A stretch of 64,000 bases of DNA from Umezawaea tangerina. Its GTDB lineage: Bacteria > Actinomycetota > Actinomycetes > Mycobacteriales > Pseudonocardiaceae. The position numbers and the translations under genes were made by a program. The stretch spans positions 496,001-560,000 of the forward strand of contig NZ_PVTF01000005.1 in the NCBI RefSeq assembly GCF_003002815.1. The letters run 5' to 3'. This document shows, piece after piece, positions 27,270 through 36,027 of the stretch; position 1 is the stretch's first letter; the number at the start of each line of letters is the position of its first letter. The notes below the pieces were generated by a model that did no database searches, was not told the DNA's origin, and saw nothing but the letters and a program-made list of their open reading frames with translations.

Positions 27270-28839
27270 TCACCACCGCGCCAGCAGGTCGCGCAGCTGC
27301 GACCGGGACGTCACACCCAGCTTGGGAAACGACCGGTACAGGTGGGAAGTGACCGTGCGGGGTGAGAGGAACATCCGCTCACCGATCTCCCGGTTGGTCA
27401 GGCCGCGGGCGGCGAGGCGGATGATCTGCTGCTGTTGTGCGGTCAACCCGTCGAGCGGATCGGGTGCCGAACCGGCAATGCCCACACCCGCGGCTCGCAG
27501 TTCGGCCTGCGCGCGATCCGCCCACGGCCGCGCGCCCAACCGGCGGAACACCTCGAGCGCGGCGGTGAGTTGCGGTCGCGCCTCGACGATGCGGCGACGT
27601 CGGCGTAGCCATTCGCCGTGGTCCAGCAGCACTTTGGCTCGTTCGAACGGCCAACGATGGGCCGACGGGACACCCAATGACGCCAGGTAGTGGTGTTCGG
27701 CGTTGTCCTGTTCAGCGGCCACCAGCGCTCTGCCGTGGTGCAGCAGCGCGGTAAGGCGAGGAGAGGGATTGCCGGCAAGTGCGTGTTCCGCTGCGGCCAG
27801 TGCCGTCGCCGCGTCGTCGTGCCTGCCGATTCGGGCCGCCGTCGCGGCGAGATCGGCCAGTGCCGGATAGGAGGCGTGGTAGTGCGCCGGTTCGCCGTGG
27901 ACGGTGAACATCGCACGGAAGCACTCGAACGCGGTGTTGTGGTCCCCGTCGGCCAAGGCCGCCGTGCCCAGGGCCCATCGCGAACGCACTCCCAGCATGG
28001 TGTGCTTGTCCGGGTCGATCAGGGTCAGGGCCTCGGTCGCCAGTTCACGCGCGGCAGCGGTCTCACCTCGGACGGCCAGGATCGATGCCCTCATGCCCAG
28101 TGCGCTTGCAGCGGCTTCGGGCAGATCCGCGACGGCCGTCCTGGCTGATGCCTGCCGCGCCAGGTCATCGGCCATCCCCCACTGCCCCTGCTCGAAGTAG
28201 GCGCTCCAGGCGGCACAGACGAATCCCTCCGGCACGGGACCCCGCGCACGCCATCGGCCGAGTCCGTCATCGAACAACTCCAGCGCCAGCGGCGTCTCGT
28301 CGAGCAGCCACGCCACGGTGGCCACAGCGACCAGTTCTTCGGGACGTCCCCGAGCGGCCTCGGCCAGCCGGGGCAGTTCGGGGAGCAAAGCCGTCCTGTC
28401 GGCCACCGGGTCGATCATCGCCAGCGTCCATGCGCGCCGGACCCCGAGCGGTCCGGTGGCCGTGATCGCCGACAACACCTGGCGTACCTGCTCTCGGCTG
28501 GCCTCGCTGCCGGAGTGGTAGGCGACTACCGCGCAGGTGCACAGCATGTCCAGCGCCGCCAAGGGGTCGGAGTCCATCACCTGTTCAGCCGTCTGGAACA
28601 GCACCGAGAGCGCGGCGGAATACCGGTGGTTCAGAGCGAACGCCCGCCCGGCCAGCAGCGCCACCCGTGCCATCAACTCGGGCCCGACGTCGTCGGCGCT
28701 CGCCTCGGCCAGCAAGTCGTGCGTCCATCGCGGCTGCCTGAGCCACACCGTGTCATGGGCGGCCCGCAACAACCGCCGGGCACGCTCGGCAGGAGCCGGG
28801 CTGAACTCGGCTGCCCGCTCCAGCGGGGAGGCGTGCTCA
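27270..28839 (-). pseudogene. 5'-truncated LAL/LuxR-family regulator
   Basis: The C-terminal part is intact: a TPR-like helical region and a LuxR helix-turn-helix (DGLTAQQQQIIRLAARGLT, NREIGERMFLSPRTVTSHLY). The similarity stops at about 28830, at HASPLERAAEFSPAPAERAR. That corresponds to the middle of a LAL regulator, so the N-terminal ATPase domain is missing. The frame continues open to 29378 but through the antisense of an unrelated DJ-1-type fragment. Any product would lack the P-loop domain. Confidence 0.8.
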
Positions 28840-29006
28840 AGGACGCCAGGGTGGTGGACGACGGCGACGTGGTCACCGCCGGCGCGGTCACCTCCGGCAT
28901 CGACCTCGCACTGCACCTGGTGCGACGCGAGTTGGGCGCGGACCTCGCGGTCCGGGTCGAGAACCTGGTCGAGTACGAACGCCGGGGCACCGTCTGGCAG
29001 CGCTGA
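28833..29006 (+). pseudogene. DJ-1/PfpI-family C-terminal fragment
   Basis: The plus-strand frame reads KDARVVDDGDVVTAGAVTSG, IDLALHLVRRELGADLAVRV and ENLVEYERRGTVWQR then stop. This is the classic C-terminus of GATase1/DJ-1/PfpI proteins (the DGDVVTAGGVTSGIDLAL signature). The N-terminal two thirds, including the nucleophile Cys, are replaced by the truncated regulator on the other strand. Its natural terminator follows. Confidence 0.75.
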
Positions 29007-29014
29007 GAAGCCCC

Positions 29015-29044
29015 CGTCCCGCCTCGGTCGGCCGGGGCGGGACG
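29015..29044 (+). terminator. Terminator after the DJ-1 fragment
   Basis: CGTCCCGCC (29015-29023) pairs with GGCGGGACG (29036-29044), nine bp, twelve-nt loop, nine bases after the stop codon. It appears to be the original terminator of the broken gene. Confidence 0.65.
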
Positions 29045-29302
29045 ATTCCCGGTCGCGGGTGCAGGCGTGGGGCCCGGCTTGTCTGCCCACGCTGCTCGTA
29101 CCGCCCGCGGCTGAGACCAGGTCCGGTTGTGCACCATCGCACCACGACCAGGGCCGGCGGGAAGTGGCCGGGCACGTCCACGTGCAGGCGACAGCGGCGC
29201 CGTACCCCTCGCGCGACGCGCGGCGACCAGCAGGCGGTCGTGCACGCCTGCACATGCACGGTGCCGCCGAAACCCGCGACCACGATGATGTGCACGAGTA
29301 CG

Positions 29303-29941
29303 TCAGCGGTCTTGCAGCCCCAGCGGGATGGCGGCGAGCTTCAGCATCCGGTCCATGTCGTGGAAACCCTCCAGGCACGCGGCGCGGATCTCCGGGTAGC
29401 GGTCCGCGGTTTCGGCGTAGCCCAACAGGAAGCCGGGGTCGATCGCATCAGGATAGTCGGTGTGCACCTCGATTTCCGTTCCGCTGCGGAGGTTGGTGAA
29501 CAGGCAGTGCTCCCCGTGGATGTGCAGCGACCAGGTCTCACCGTCCTCCTCGACGAGCCGGTCGGGGTACCAGTCGCCTTGTTCGTAGGCAGGCTCGATG
29601 TCCAGCCGGAACCGCACGGCAAGCCGGTTGCCGAGTTCGCGGAACTCCCCCACCAGCGCCTGGAGCTGGTCGCGCAGCCGTAGGCAGTCAGCCTCGTCGA
29701 CCAGCCTCAGGACCGTGAGCAACGGCGACCGCACCGAGCCGGCGCCCGGCGAGACGATGACGAGCAGGTCGTCCGGCAACTCGGCCCGCAGCCTGTCGAC
29801 CGCGACCAGGACCTGCGCCCAACCGACCTCCCCGGAAGGCCGGAACCGCGCCCGCCTGCCGCGTGTCGCCAACCGGCACACCTCGTCCGCCGTCGGAAAC
29901 CCACCAGGAGCCCCGTTCGGGGCAGGGTTCGAATGCGACAT
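29303..29941 (-). CDS. Hypothetical protein, possible DUF6896-like C-terminus
   Basis: A 212-residue soluble protein. The C-terminal 80 residues (TWSLHIHGEHCLFTNLRSGT, EIEVHTDYPDAIDPGFLLGY and AETADRYPEI) form a conserved-looking module with His/Cys and acidic residues. I associate it tentatively with DUF6896, often found in immunity-like or toxin-neighbour proteins. The N-terminal half is not recognised. ATG 29941 was chosen over an in-frame codon at 29983 because the latter adds only a disordered stretch. Confidence 0.72.
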   Translation of the reverse strand: MSHSNPAPNGAPGGFPTADEVCRLATRGRRARFRPSGEVGWAQVLVAVDRLRAELPDDLLVIVSPGAGSVRSPLLTVLRLVDEADCLRLRDQLQALVGEFRELGNRLAVRFRLDIEPAYEQGDWYPDRLVEEDGETWSLHIHGEHCLFTNLRSGTEIEVHTDYPDAIDPGFLLGYAETADRYPEIRAACLEGFHDMDRMLKLAAIPLGLQDR

Positions 29942-30054
29942 ACCCGCAGTATCCCCGACGGCCACGCGCCGATCTCCGCTCACCGGCTCAAGTCGTTCTG
30001 CGTCAAGGGGAGGTACGCGCTTGCCGCCGGGCGGGAGTCTGAGATGCTCTGCGC

Positions 30055-30552
30055 ATGTCCACGCACCAGGTGGTGTCCGCCGAGGACGTCATCGACCAGC
30101 AGGCCCGAGTCCAGTTCGAGGCGTTCCTGGACGAGCACCGCCGCGCGCTCAACAGCTGCTTGGACGGGCTGACCGAGGAACAGGCACGACGATCCCTGGT
30201 GCCTTCCCGGACCACGCTGCTGGGCTTGGTGAAGCACGCGACCTTCGTCGAGAAGGTCTGGTTCGACGAAGCCGTCACGTGCCGGTCGCGCGCCGAGATC
30301 GGCATCCCCGCGACACCGGACGAGTCCTTCGTCCTCAACGAGGACGACACCATCGTCACCGTCCAGCGAGCGCACCACGAAGCGTGCGAGGCATCACGCC
30401 GCGCGACCTCGTCGCTGGAGCTGGACGACGTGGTCCACGGCAACCGGCGCGGTCCGCTCCCGTTGCGGTGGGTGTACCTCCACGCGCTGCGCGAGTTCGC
30501 CCAGCACTGCGGCCACGCCGATATCCTGCGCGAACAGGTCGTCAACGAGTAG
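30055..30552 (+). CDS. DinB/DUF664-family protein
   Basis: A 165-residue four-helix-bundle protein: QFEAFLDEHRRALNSCLDGL, LTEEQARRSLVPSRTTLLGL, VKHATFVEKVWFDEAV and ALREFAQHCGHADILREQ. The three metal-ligand histidines of the DinB fold are visible (VKH, and HCGH). Members are metal-dependent thiol-linked transferases or uncharacterised stress proteins. Monocistronic. Confidence 0.88.
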   Translation: MSTHQVVSAEDVIDQQARVQFEAFLDEHRRALNSCLDGLTEEQARRSLVPSRTTLLGLVKHATFVEKVWFDEAVTCRSRAEIGIPATPDESFVLNEDDTIVTVQRAHHEACEASRRATSSLELDDVVHGNRRGPLPLRWVYLHALREFAQHCGHADILREQVVNE

Positions 30553-30601
30553 CACGCCACAACGGTCGAGCTCGGCTTCCTGCCCGAGCCGGTCCCGTGG
30601 G

Positions 30602-31222
30602 CTACTGGGCGGTCCGCGGATCCTCGCGGAGGATCCGCCAGCACAGGTAGACGCAAGCGCCGGCCGCGGGCGCACCGCCCAGCAGCGTCGCCGCGATGCC
30701 GAGCGGGACCACTGATCCGGTCGCGTACAGCGGCACCAGGACCGCGGTGGCGATGGTGAACTTGAGCAGGAACACCGCCGTGCACCTGCGGTACCGCCAC
30801 AGCTGCCGGGGATCGTGGCGCCAGGCGTGGCGTTCGCCGCGCACCGTGCCCATCACCAACCCGACGACCGGCCACTTCACCAGCAGGGACACCAGGAACA
30901 GCACGCCGCCTGCTGCCTGCAGGAGGACGGCGGCGAGGTAGAAGTCGACCGCCTGCCCGGTGGTCCCGGCCAGCAGCGCGGACGCTCCGACCACAAGCAG
31001 CCCGATCGCGGGCTGCCAGACCTTGCCGCCGGTGCACAGCCGCACCACGGCCAGTACGACCACACCGCCGGACGCCACCAGGCCGGAGGTCACCACCTCG
31101 CCCATGACCAGGTAGGCGACGAGGAACAGCGCTCGCGACGCGACGCTCTCGGCGACCGTGCGCCAACCGCCCACCGCGTCGAACAACGACAACGACCTCC
31201 GCGTCAGCATGCTGAAACTCAT
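30602..31222 (-). CDS. DUF3159-like membrane protein
   Basis: A 206-residue integral membrane protein with about six hydrophobic segments (ALFLVAYLVMGEVVTSGLVA, IGLLVVGASALLAGTTGQAV, FYLAAVLLQAAGGVLFLVSL, VKWPVVGLVMGTVRGE, and two near the C-terminus). The layout and the GLVMGTVRGE...WRHDP loop fit the DUF3159 family of actinobacteria. Its ATG overlaps the stop of the flavin monooxygenase by 4 bp, so both are one operon. Confidence 0.8.
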   Translation of the reverse strand: MSFSMLTRRSLSLFDAVGGWRTVAESVASRALFLVAYLVMGEVVTSGLVASGGVVVLAVVRLCTGGKVWQPAIGLLVVGASALLAGTTGQAVDFYLAAVLLQAAGGVLFLVSLLVKWPVVGLVMGTVRGERHAWRHDPRQLWRYRRCTAVFLLKFTIATAVLVPLYATGSVVPLGIAATLLGGAPAAGACVYLCWRILREDPRTAQ

Positions 31223-32349
31223 GCGCCCGCCTTCGCGCCGACAGAGGGGAAACTGGTGCGGCGCATCGTGTCCTCGTAGTCGCCGATCGCGTCCAGCAGG
31301 CCGAGCCGACCGCGGTTCGCCTCCACCAGCGCCGCGCAGAGGCGGCGTGCGTCCAGCATCGCCAGGTTGCCGCCGAAACCAGGGGCAAGGTGGATCGCGT
31401 CGCCGATGACCGTCACCGAGCCCGCGGGCCAAGCCGGCATCGGCGGGATCGTCCCGATCCGCAGCGCGACGGTGGCATCCCGCCACGCTTCGGCCACGAC
31501 CGACCGCAGGAACGGAGGCAGATCCGCGGTCAACTCCTCGGCACGGGGCCACACCGCGCCGGACCCGAGCCGCTCCCGCGTGGTGGGCAGGGCCCACATC
31601 ACGTAGTCCTCGATCCCGGCGACCGCGCTGGGGTGCAAGGTGGGCAACCACTTCCGCCGCGCCTGCACCGGCGGTTGGCTGAACCGCAGCACGCCCAACA
31701 CCATCGTCGTCCCGCGGATGTGCGCGCTGCCGGCGATGTCGCCGATCAGGTCGGGAAGACCCGTGCCGGCCACGGCGCGCAGCGGGGTCGCACCCATGAT
31801 CATGCGTCGCCCCGTGTCCACCGGCCGCACGTCGGGCAGGTAACCGCGGCGGACCGCCGAACCGACTCCGTCGGCGCCGACCAGCACATCGGCGATGTCC
31901 GCACGACCGTCGGCGAACCACGCCCGGACCGTGCCGTCAGCACACCGCTCGAACCGCGTGAGCTCCGCCCCGAACCGGACCACGTCCTCCAGTCCCGTCA
32001 GCAGAACCGCCCTCAGGAGCGGCCGGTCGACCTGTCGACCGGGCCGCGGCCTGCCGTCTATGCCGTCGGACGTCCGAACGCCTGTGGCGACGGGCTCCCC
32101 GTCCACCTCGGCCAGCGTCAGGGTCCGCTCTCGCGGTCCTCCCGTGGTGGCCTCCACCATGGCCACGTGCCCCGGCGGAAGGCATGCGCGCAACGCCGAC
32201 GCGCCCCGGTCGTCGACGTGCAGGCTGACGCCCTGCGGACGTCCCGACGCCCCGTCCCGCTCGTACACCACGACATCGATCCCCGCTCGGCGCAACCCGT
32301 GAGCGAGCGTCAACCCGCCCAGACCGGCGCCGACCACCATCACCCTCAT
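31219..32349 (-). CDS. FAD-dependent monooxygenase
   Basis: A 376-residue group-A flavoprotein hydroxylase: GAGLGGLTLAHGLRRAGIDV (Rossmann GxGxxG), YERD, the middle motif ADVLVGADGVGSAVRR (DG), and VTVIGDAIHLAPGFGGNLAM (GD motif; GxG is GFGG here). It probably hydroxylates an aromatic or drug-like substrate, as in tetracycline-modifying or phenolic monooxygenases. ATG 32349 was chosen because an earlier ATG (32367) falls within the operator palindrome and lacks a ribosome-binding site. It is divergent from a TetR gene. Confidence 0.88.
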   Translation of the reverse strand: MRVMVVGAGLGGLTLAHGLRRAGIDVVVYERDGASGRPQGVSLHVDDRGASALRACLPPGHVAMVEATTGGPRERTLTLAEVDGEPVATGVRTSDGIDGRPRPGRQVDRPLLRAVLLTGLEDVVRFGAELTRFERCADGTVRAWFADGRADIADVLVGADGVGSAVRRGYLPDVRPVDTGRRMIMGATPLRAVAGTGLPDLIGDIAGSAHIRGTTMVLGVLRFSQPPVQARRKWLPTLHPSAVAGIEDYVMWALPTTRERLGSGAVWPRAEELTADLPPFLRSVVAEAWRDATVALRIGTIPPMPAWPAGSVTVIGDAIHLAPGFGGNLAMLDARRLCAALVEANRGRLGLLDAIGDYEDTMRRTSFPSVGAKAGA

Positions 32350-32359
32350 CGACCCACCA

Positions 32360-32381
32360 TTCTTCATCGCCTGATGAAGAA
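32360..32381. promoter_or_regulatory. TetR operator candidate, 9-bp inverted repeat
   Basis: TTCTTCATC (32360-32368) and GATGAAGAA (32373-32381) form a perfect inverted repeat with a 4-bp centre. A second palindrome, CACCA-GA-TGGTG at 32410-32421, is followed by AAGAA so that GGTGAAGAA repeats the half-site. Both lie in the divergent region between the monooxygenase and tetR genes. Confidence 0.6.
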
Positions 32382-32449
32382 CACCCTAGAGCGGATCTCA
32401 GGGAAACTCCACCAGATGGTGAAGAAATGGGTGTTAAGCTTCGGCGGCC

Positions 32450-33058
32450 ATGGCAGAACACGACGACCACCGTCGCCCCGGACGCTGGCGCTCCGGCGCG
32501 GAGAGCAAGCAGCGGGTCCTCCAGGTCGCTCGCGAACTGTTCGACCGCAACGGTTACAACGGCACGACCGTGCGCGCGATCGCCACCGCCGCGGCGGTCG
32601 ACCCGGCGATGGTGTTCTACTTCTTCGGCACCAAGCAGGGACTGTTCAGTGCCGTGATCGACATGTCCGACAACGTCCCGCCCGCCATCGAGTCGATCTT
32701 CGCGGGCGGCGTCGACACCATGGGCGAACGCATCGTCCGGACACTCGTGCAGAACCTCGACAACTCCGACCGCCCGCCCCTGGTGATGCTGACCAGGTCG
32801 GCGACGACCGACCCCCGTTCCGAAGCGCTGCTGCGCGAGTTCATCGACCGGGAGATCACCGACCGGCTGGCGGCCCTGCTCGACACGCCGGACGCCGCGC
32901 TGCGGGCGGGCATGGTCAACGTCCAGATCCTGGGTCTCGCGGTAGCCCGGTACATCGTGCGCATCGAGCCGATCGCCTCGGCGTCCGTCCACGAACTGGC
33001 CACCACCTTCGGCCCGCTCGTGCAGCACTGCCTGACCGGACGAACAGCCGCACCATGA
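32450..33058 (+). CDS. TetR-family regulator
   Basis: A 202-residue TetR protein: KQRVLQVARELFDRNGYNGT, TVRAIATAAAVDPAMVFYFF and GTKQGLFSAVI form the helix-turn-helix. The C-terminal domain (LVMLTRSATTDPRSEALLRE) matches the TetR_C_17/PsrA-like group common in actinomycetes. It probably represses the divergent flavin monooxygenase/DUF3159 operon through the palindrome at 32360. Confidence 0.92.
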   Translation: MAEHDDHRRPGRWRSGAESKQRVLQVARELFDRNGYNGTTVRAIATAAAVDPAMVFYFFGTKQGLFSAVIDMSDNVPPAIESIFAGGVDTMGERIVRTLVQNLDNSDRPPLVMLTRSATTDPRSEALLREFIDREITDRLAALLDTPDAALRAGMVNVQILGLAVARYIVRIEPIASASVHELATTFGPLVQHCLTGRTAAP

Positions 33059-33498
33059 GGGCGCTCCACCCGGTGGACGCTGCGCCCCCGACTCAAGACC
33101 ACTCGAACCGGCGTCGACCGAAAGCAGGACGCCCCTAGGAGCCGTGTTGACCGCGCTCAGCACCAGAACACGCCAACCCCGGTATCCGACCAGTCCTGCC
33201 GACCCAACTGGTCCAGCGAGGCCCGCACCGTGATCGCTCGCGCGCCGGTTCGTGGTCTGGCGCCACGGCTCCAGGAAGACGCCAGCCAATCCGACCGCGA
33301 GCATGCGATCGAGGTTTCTGGCGTGGCGGGTTCAGCCGTCCAGTTCGTGAGGTGAGAAGTGCGGGGCGGCGTCGAACCGGCCGAGCGCCGCGTTGAGCCG
33401 GCCGAGGTTGCACACGACCACCGCTGACCCCGACCGGCACGGCCGCGCATGTCGAGGCACCCGCTCCCGAACTGAAGCCGCGGGCCGGCACCGGTCGT
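33059..33498. other. 440-bp gap without a recognisable gene
   Basis: It lies between convergent tetR and marR genes. Open frames on both strands have shadow-like Arg/Gly/Pro composition, and none shows a family motif. Possibly gene debris. Confidence 0.5.
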
Positions 33499-33963
33499 CT
33501 AGCGGCCTACGTGCTCGCCATCGGGGTGGGGGATGTTCATGGCGGTCATGGTTTTCAGCAGCAACGCGCGCAGCTGCCGCTGTTCGTCCTCCGCCAGCAT
33601 CGCCATCGCACGCGCGTCGACCGGCGCGGTCAGCTCCTGAGCCTGCTCGAGAACCTCGATGCCCCGCTGGGTGATGTCGATCTCGAGCACCCGGCCGTGG
33701 GTGGGGTGCGGCGACCGCTGCACGAGTTCACGTTGCTCCAGGTTCGAAATCGCCGCCCACATGCCCTGCGGCGTGACACCGGCACGGCGGCCAAGCTCGG
33801 CGCTCGAGAGCCGAGCAGGGGCGTTGATCGCCAACTGGGCGAGCGCGGCCAGCTGGGCCTGAGTCAGGTCGAGTGGGCGCAGGGCGCGCTCGATCTGCTG
33901 GTTCATCGTGTTGGAGAGCATTCTGACCAGGAAGGCGATCCGTGTGACCGGTTCGACTGGCAC
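33499..33963 (-). CDS. MarR-family regulator
   Basis: A 154-residue winged-helix regulator: LRPLDLTQAQLAALAQLAIN, ARLSSAELGRRAGVTPQGMW, AAISNLEQRELVQRSPHPTH and GRVLEIDITQRGIEVL. The start is GTG 33963: AAGGAGG lies seven bases upstream, so longer in-frame starts (33984, 34065) are less likely. It diverges from the dioxygenase operon; TATCAA-type palindromes at 34076 and 45171 are candidate binding sites. Confidence 0.92.
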   Translation of the reverse strand: MPVEPVTRIAFLVRMLSNTMNQQIERALRPLDLTQAQLAALAQLAINAPARLSSAELGRRAGVTPQGMWAAISNLEQRELVQRSPHPTHGRVLEIDITQRGIEVLEQAQELTAPVDARAMAMLAEDEQRQLRALLLKTMTAMNIPHPDGEHVGR

Positions 33964-34075
33964 TCGTTCGCCTCCTTGCCCCATGGGCAACCGATCATAC
34001 AAGCCCGATGCCACGTGCCCGTGCCGTACGCGCCGGTCATCCCGCGCCCCACCTGATCTGGCCACCTTGGCAGTG

Positions 34076-34091
34076 TATCAACCAGCTGATA
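34076..34091. promoter_or_regulatory. MarR operator candidate TATCAACCAGCTGATA
   Basis: An inverted repeat TATCA-N6-TGATA, 30 bp before the dioxygenase ATG and between a plausible -35 (TTGGCA at 34067) and -10 (TAAACT at 34090). A site with the same ends (TATCAA-N4-TTGATA) precedes the eight-gene operon at 45171. Confidence 0.6.
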
Positions 34092-34120
34092 AACTGATTG
34101 ACACACTGAGAGGATCACCG

Positions 34121-34981
34121 ATGATTACTCACTTGCAGAGTGTCGAGATCCACGCGTCGGACCCCGCGGAGCTGCTGCGGTTCTACGAGGACGTGTGGGG
34201 GCTATCGCGCGTCGCCGAGTCCGGTGACCGGATCCAGCTCCGCGGTCGCGGACCTGAACACCACGTCCTCACCCTCGCCGCGGGCGAAGATCACCGTCTC
34301 GGCGGGATCGGCCTCGCGGCGGGCAGCACGAGCGATGTGGCCGAACTGACCGAGCGGCTGCGTGCCGAGCCGGTCGAAATTCTGGCCGCGAGCGATACAC
34401 GCGTGGAGTTCCTCGATCCCGAAGGACGTCGCATCGAGGTCAGCTGCGGGTTGCCCGTGCACGCGGAGCCCTCGCCGAACGCGTACGGGCCCGACCGGCT
34501 CAGCCACATCGTGCTGAACTCGGTGGATCTCGCCGCGTCGAAGGACTTCTACACCAGGGTACTGGGCTTCAAGATCTCCGACACCTACGAGAACGACCAG
34601 ATGGTCTTCCTGCGCTGCAACGCCCTGCACCACTGCATCGTGCTCGCACCGGGGGAATGGACCTCGCTCAACCACGTGGCATTCGAGGTCCGCGACACCG
34701 ACGAAGTGATGAAGGCACTCGGTCGCATGCGCAAGGCCGGTTACGACACCGTGTGGGGACCCGGCCGGCACGGTCCGGGCGGCAACGTCTTCTGCTACTT
34801 CGTCGACCCTGTCGGCAACGTCATCGAGTACACCGCAGAACTGCTCGAGGTGGACGACGACTGGGTTCCCAGCGAGTGGCCCCGCACGCAGGAGAACGCC
34901 GATGTCTGGGGCACCAGCGGCGGTATCACCCCCGAGGTCGTCCGGGCAATGAGCAACCCACCCCGGGAGTCGGCCCGATGA
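34121..34981 (+). CDS. Extradiol ring-cleavage dioxygenase (type I, VOC fold)
   Basis: A 286-residue two-domain VOC protein. The C-terminal module has the Fe-ligand pattern: His in RLSHIVLNSVDL, His in SLNHVAFEVRDTDEV, and Glu in VGNVIEYTAELLE, with HGPGGNVFCYFVDP just before it. The N-terminal module (LQSVEIHASDPAELLRFYED) is the degenerate repeat. Type I extradiol enzymes cleave catechols next to the diol. It starts the plus-strand catabolic operon; its stop overlaps the next gene by 4 bp. ATG 34121 follows AGAGGATC. Confidence 0.9.
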   Translation: MITHLQSVEIHASDPAELLRFYEDVWGLSRVAESGDRIQLRGRGPEHHVLTLAAGEDHRLGGIGLAAGSTSDVAELTERLRAEPVEILAASDTRVEFLDPEGRRIEVSCGLPVHAEPSPNAYGPDRLSHIVLNSVDLAASKDFYTRVLGFKISDTYENDQMVFLRCNALHHCIVLAPGEWTSLNHVAFEVRDTDEVMKALGRMRKAGYDTVWGPGRHGPGGNVFCYFVDPVGNVIEYTAELLEVDDDWVPSEWPRTQENADVWGTSGGITPEVVRAMSNPPRESAR

Positions 34982-36027
34982 AGGCGCTGGTCATCCGGTC
35001 CTTCGGCGGTCCGGAGGCGCTCGAGCCCGCCGACCTGCCCGATCCGGTACCCGGTCCAGGAGAGATCCGGGTGCGAGTGCACGCCGTGGCGGTCGCCCGG
35101 ACCAAGGATGTCGCCGCCCGCGCCGGTATGCCTCCCTTCGCCGAGCAGATTCCGGCCCTCCCGCACGTGCTCGGCGCCGAGCACGCCGGAGTCGTCGATC
35201 GCGTCGGACCGGACGCCGATGCCGACCTCGTCGGCTCCCGAGTGGTCGTCTCGGCGGTGCTGAGCTGCTCGCAGTGCCGGGCCTGCCGCATGTCCCGCGA
35301 GGAGGCGTGCGCCGAGTTCGGTCTCGTCGGGATCCACCGCCAGGGCAGCTATGCCCAGTACTGCGTTGTGCCGGTCGACAACGTCCGCACGATTCCGGCA
35401 GAAGTGTCCTTCACCGAGGCAGCGGCGCTCGCGGCCAACGGCGCCGTCGCCAGCGCTCAACTGGACGCCGGTGATGTCGGGCCCGGGGACACTGTGCTGG
35501 TGCCAGGTGCTGGTGGCGCGCTGGGCGCGACGGTCGCCGCGCTCGCCGCGTTCCGGGGCGCGCGGGTGATCGGCGTGGACCGCCTGGACCAGAACCCGCG
35601 ACGGCTGGACGGCCTGCCGCTCGTCGCGCTTGATGGCTCCGATCCGGACCTGTCCGCGCGGATCCTCGATGCCGCTGGGAACGGGGGCCTGAACTGCGTC
35701 GTCGACAATCTCGGGATCACCGCGTTGTGCGAGGCCTATCTGCCCGCGCTCGGGGACTTGGGCCGGGTGGTTGTCTCCGGCGCGATCAGTCACGATCCGG
35801 TGCCGATCCGCCTGCTCCAGTTCTACCTGCGCAGCCAGTCGTTGATCGGCGTGCGGACCGGTAACCGGCACCAGGTGGACCGACTGTGGGCGGACGTCGC
35901 CGCGGGCTTTCGGCCACCGGCCGGGTTCGTCCACGCGATGCCGTGGACCCAAGCCTCCGACGCGCACCTGTCGATCCAGTCGGGCAGCTCCAGCGGACAG
36001 CTGGTGCTGACAGTGGAGGCGCCGTGA
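34978..36027 (+). CDS. Zinc-type alcohol dehydrogenase/quinone oxidoreductase (MDR)
   Basis: A 349-residue medium-chain dehydrogenase: catalytic-domain GAEHAGVVDRVG, structural-zinc lobe CSQCRACRMSREEAC with four Cys, and cofactor loop VLVPGAGGALGATVAALAAF. The Cys/Asp at the usual catalytic-zinc position (VARTKD) is not clearly conserved, so a quinone-reductase-like activity is possible. It is translationally coupled to both neighbours (ATGA and GTGA). Confidence 0.9.
   Translation: MKALVIRSFGGPEALEPADLPDPVPGPGEIRVRVHAVAVARTKDVAARAGMPPFAEQIPALPHVLGAEHAGVVDRVGPDADADLVGSRVVVSAVLSCSQCRACRMSREEACAEFGLVGIHRQGSYAQYCVVPVDNVRTIPAEVSFTEAAALAANGAVASAQLDAGDVGPGDTVLVPGAGGALGATVAALAAFRGARVIGVDRLDQNPRRLDGLPLVALDGSDPDLSARILDAAGNGGLNCVVDNLGITALCEAYLPALGDLGRVVVSGAISHDPVPIRLLQFYLRSQSLIGVRTGNRHQVDRLWADVAAGFRPPAGFVHAMPWTQASDAHLSIQSGSSSGQLVLTVEAP

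Noticed and set aside
28840-29378. N-terminal extension of the truncated LAL regulator
   Set aside because: It runs antisense through a recognisable DJ-1/PfpI fragment and its terminator, so it is fortuitous open frame.
31937-33304. Long minus-strand frame over tetR and the palindrome region
   Set aside because: It is antisense to a convincing TetR gene and crosses the divergent operator; no protein-like features.
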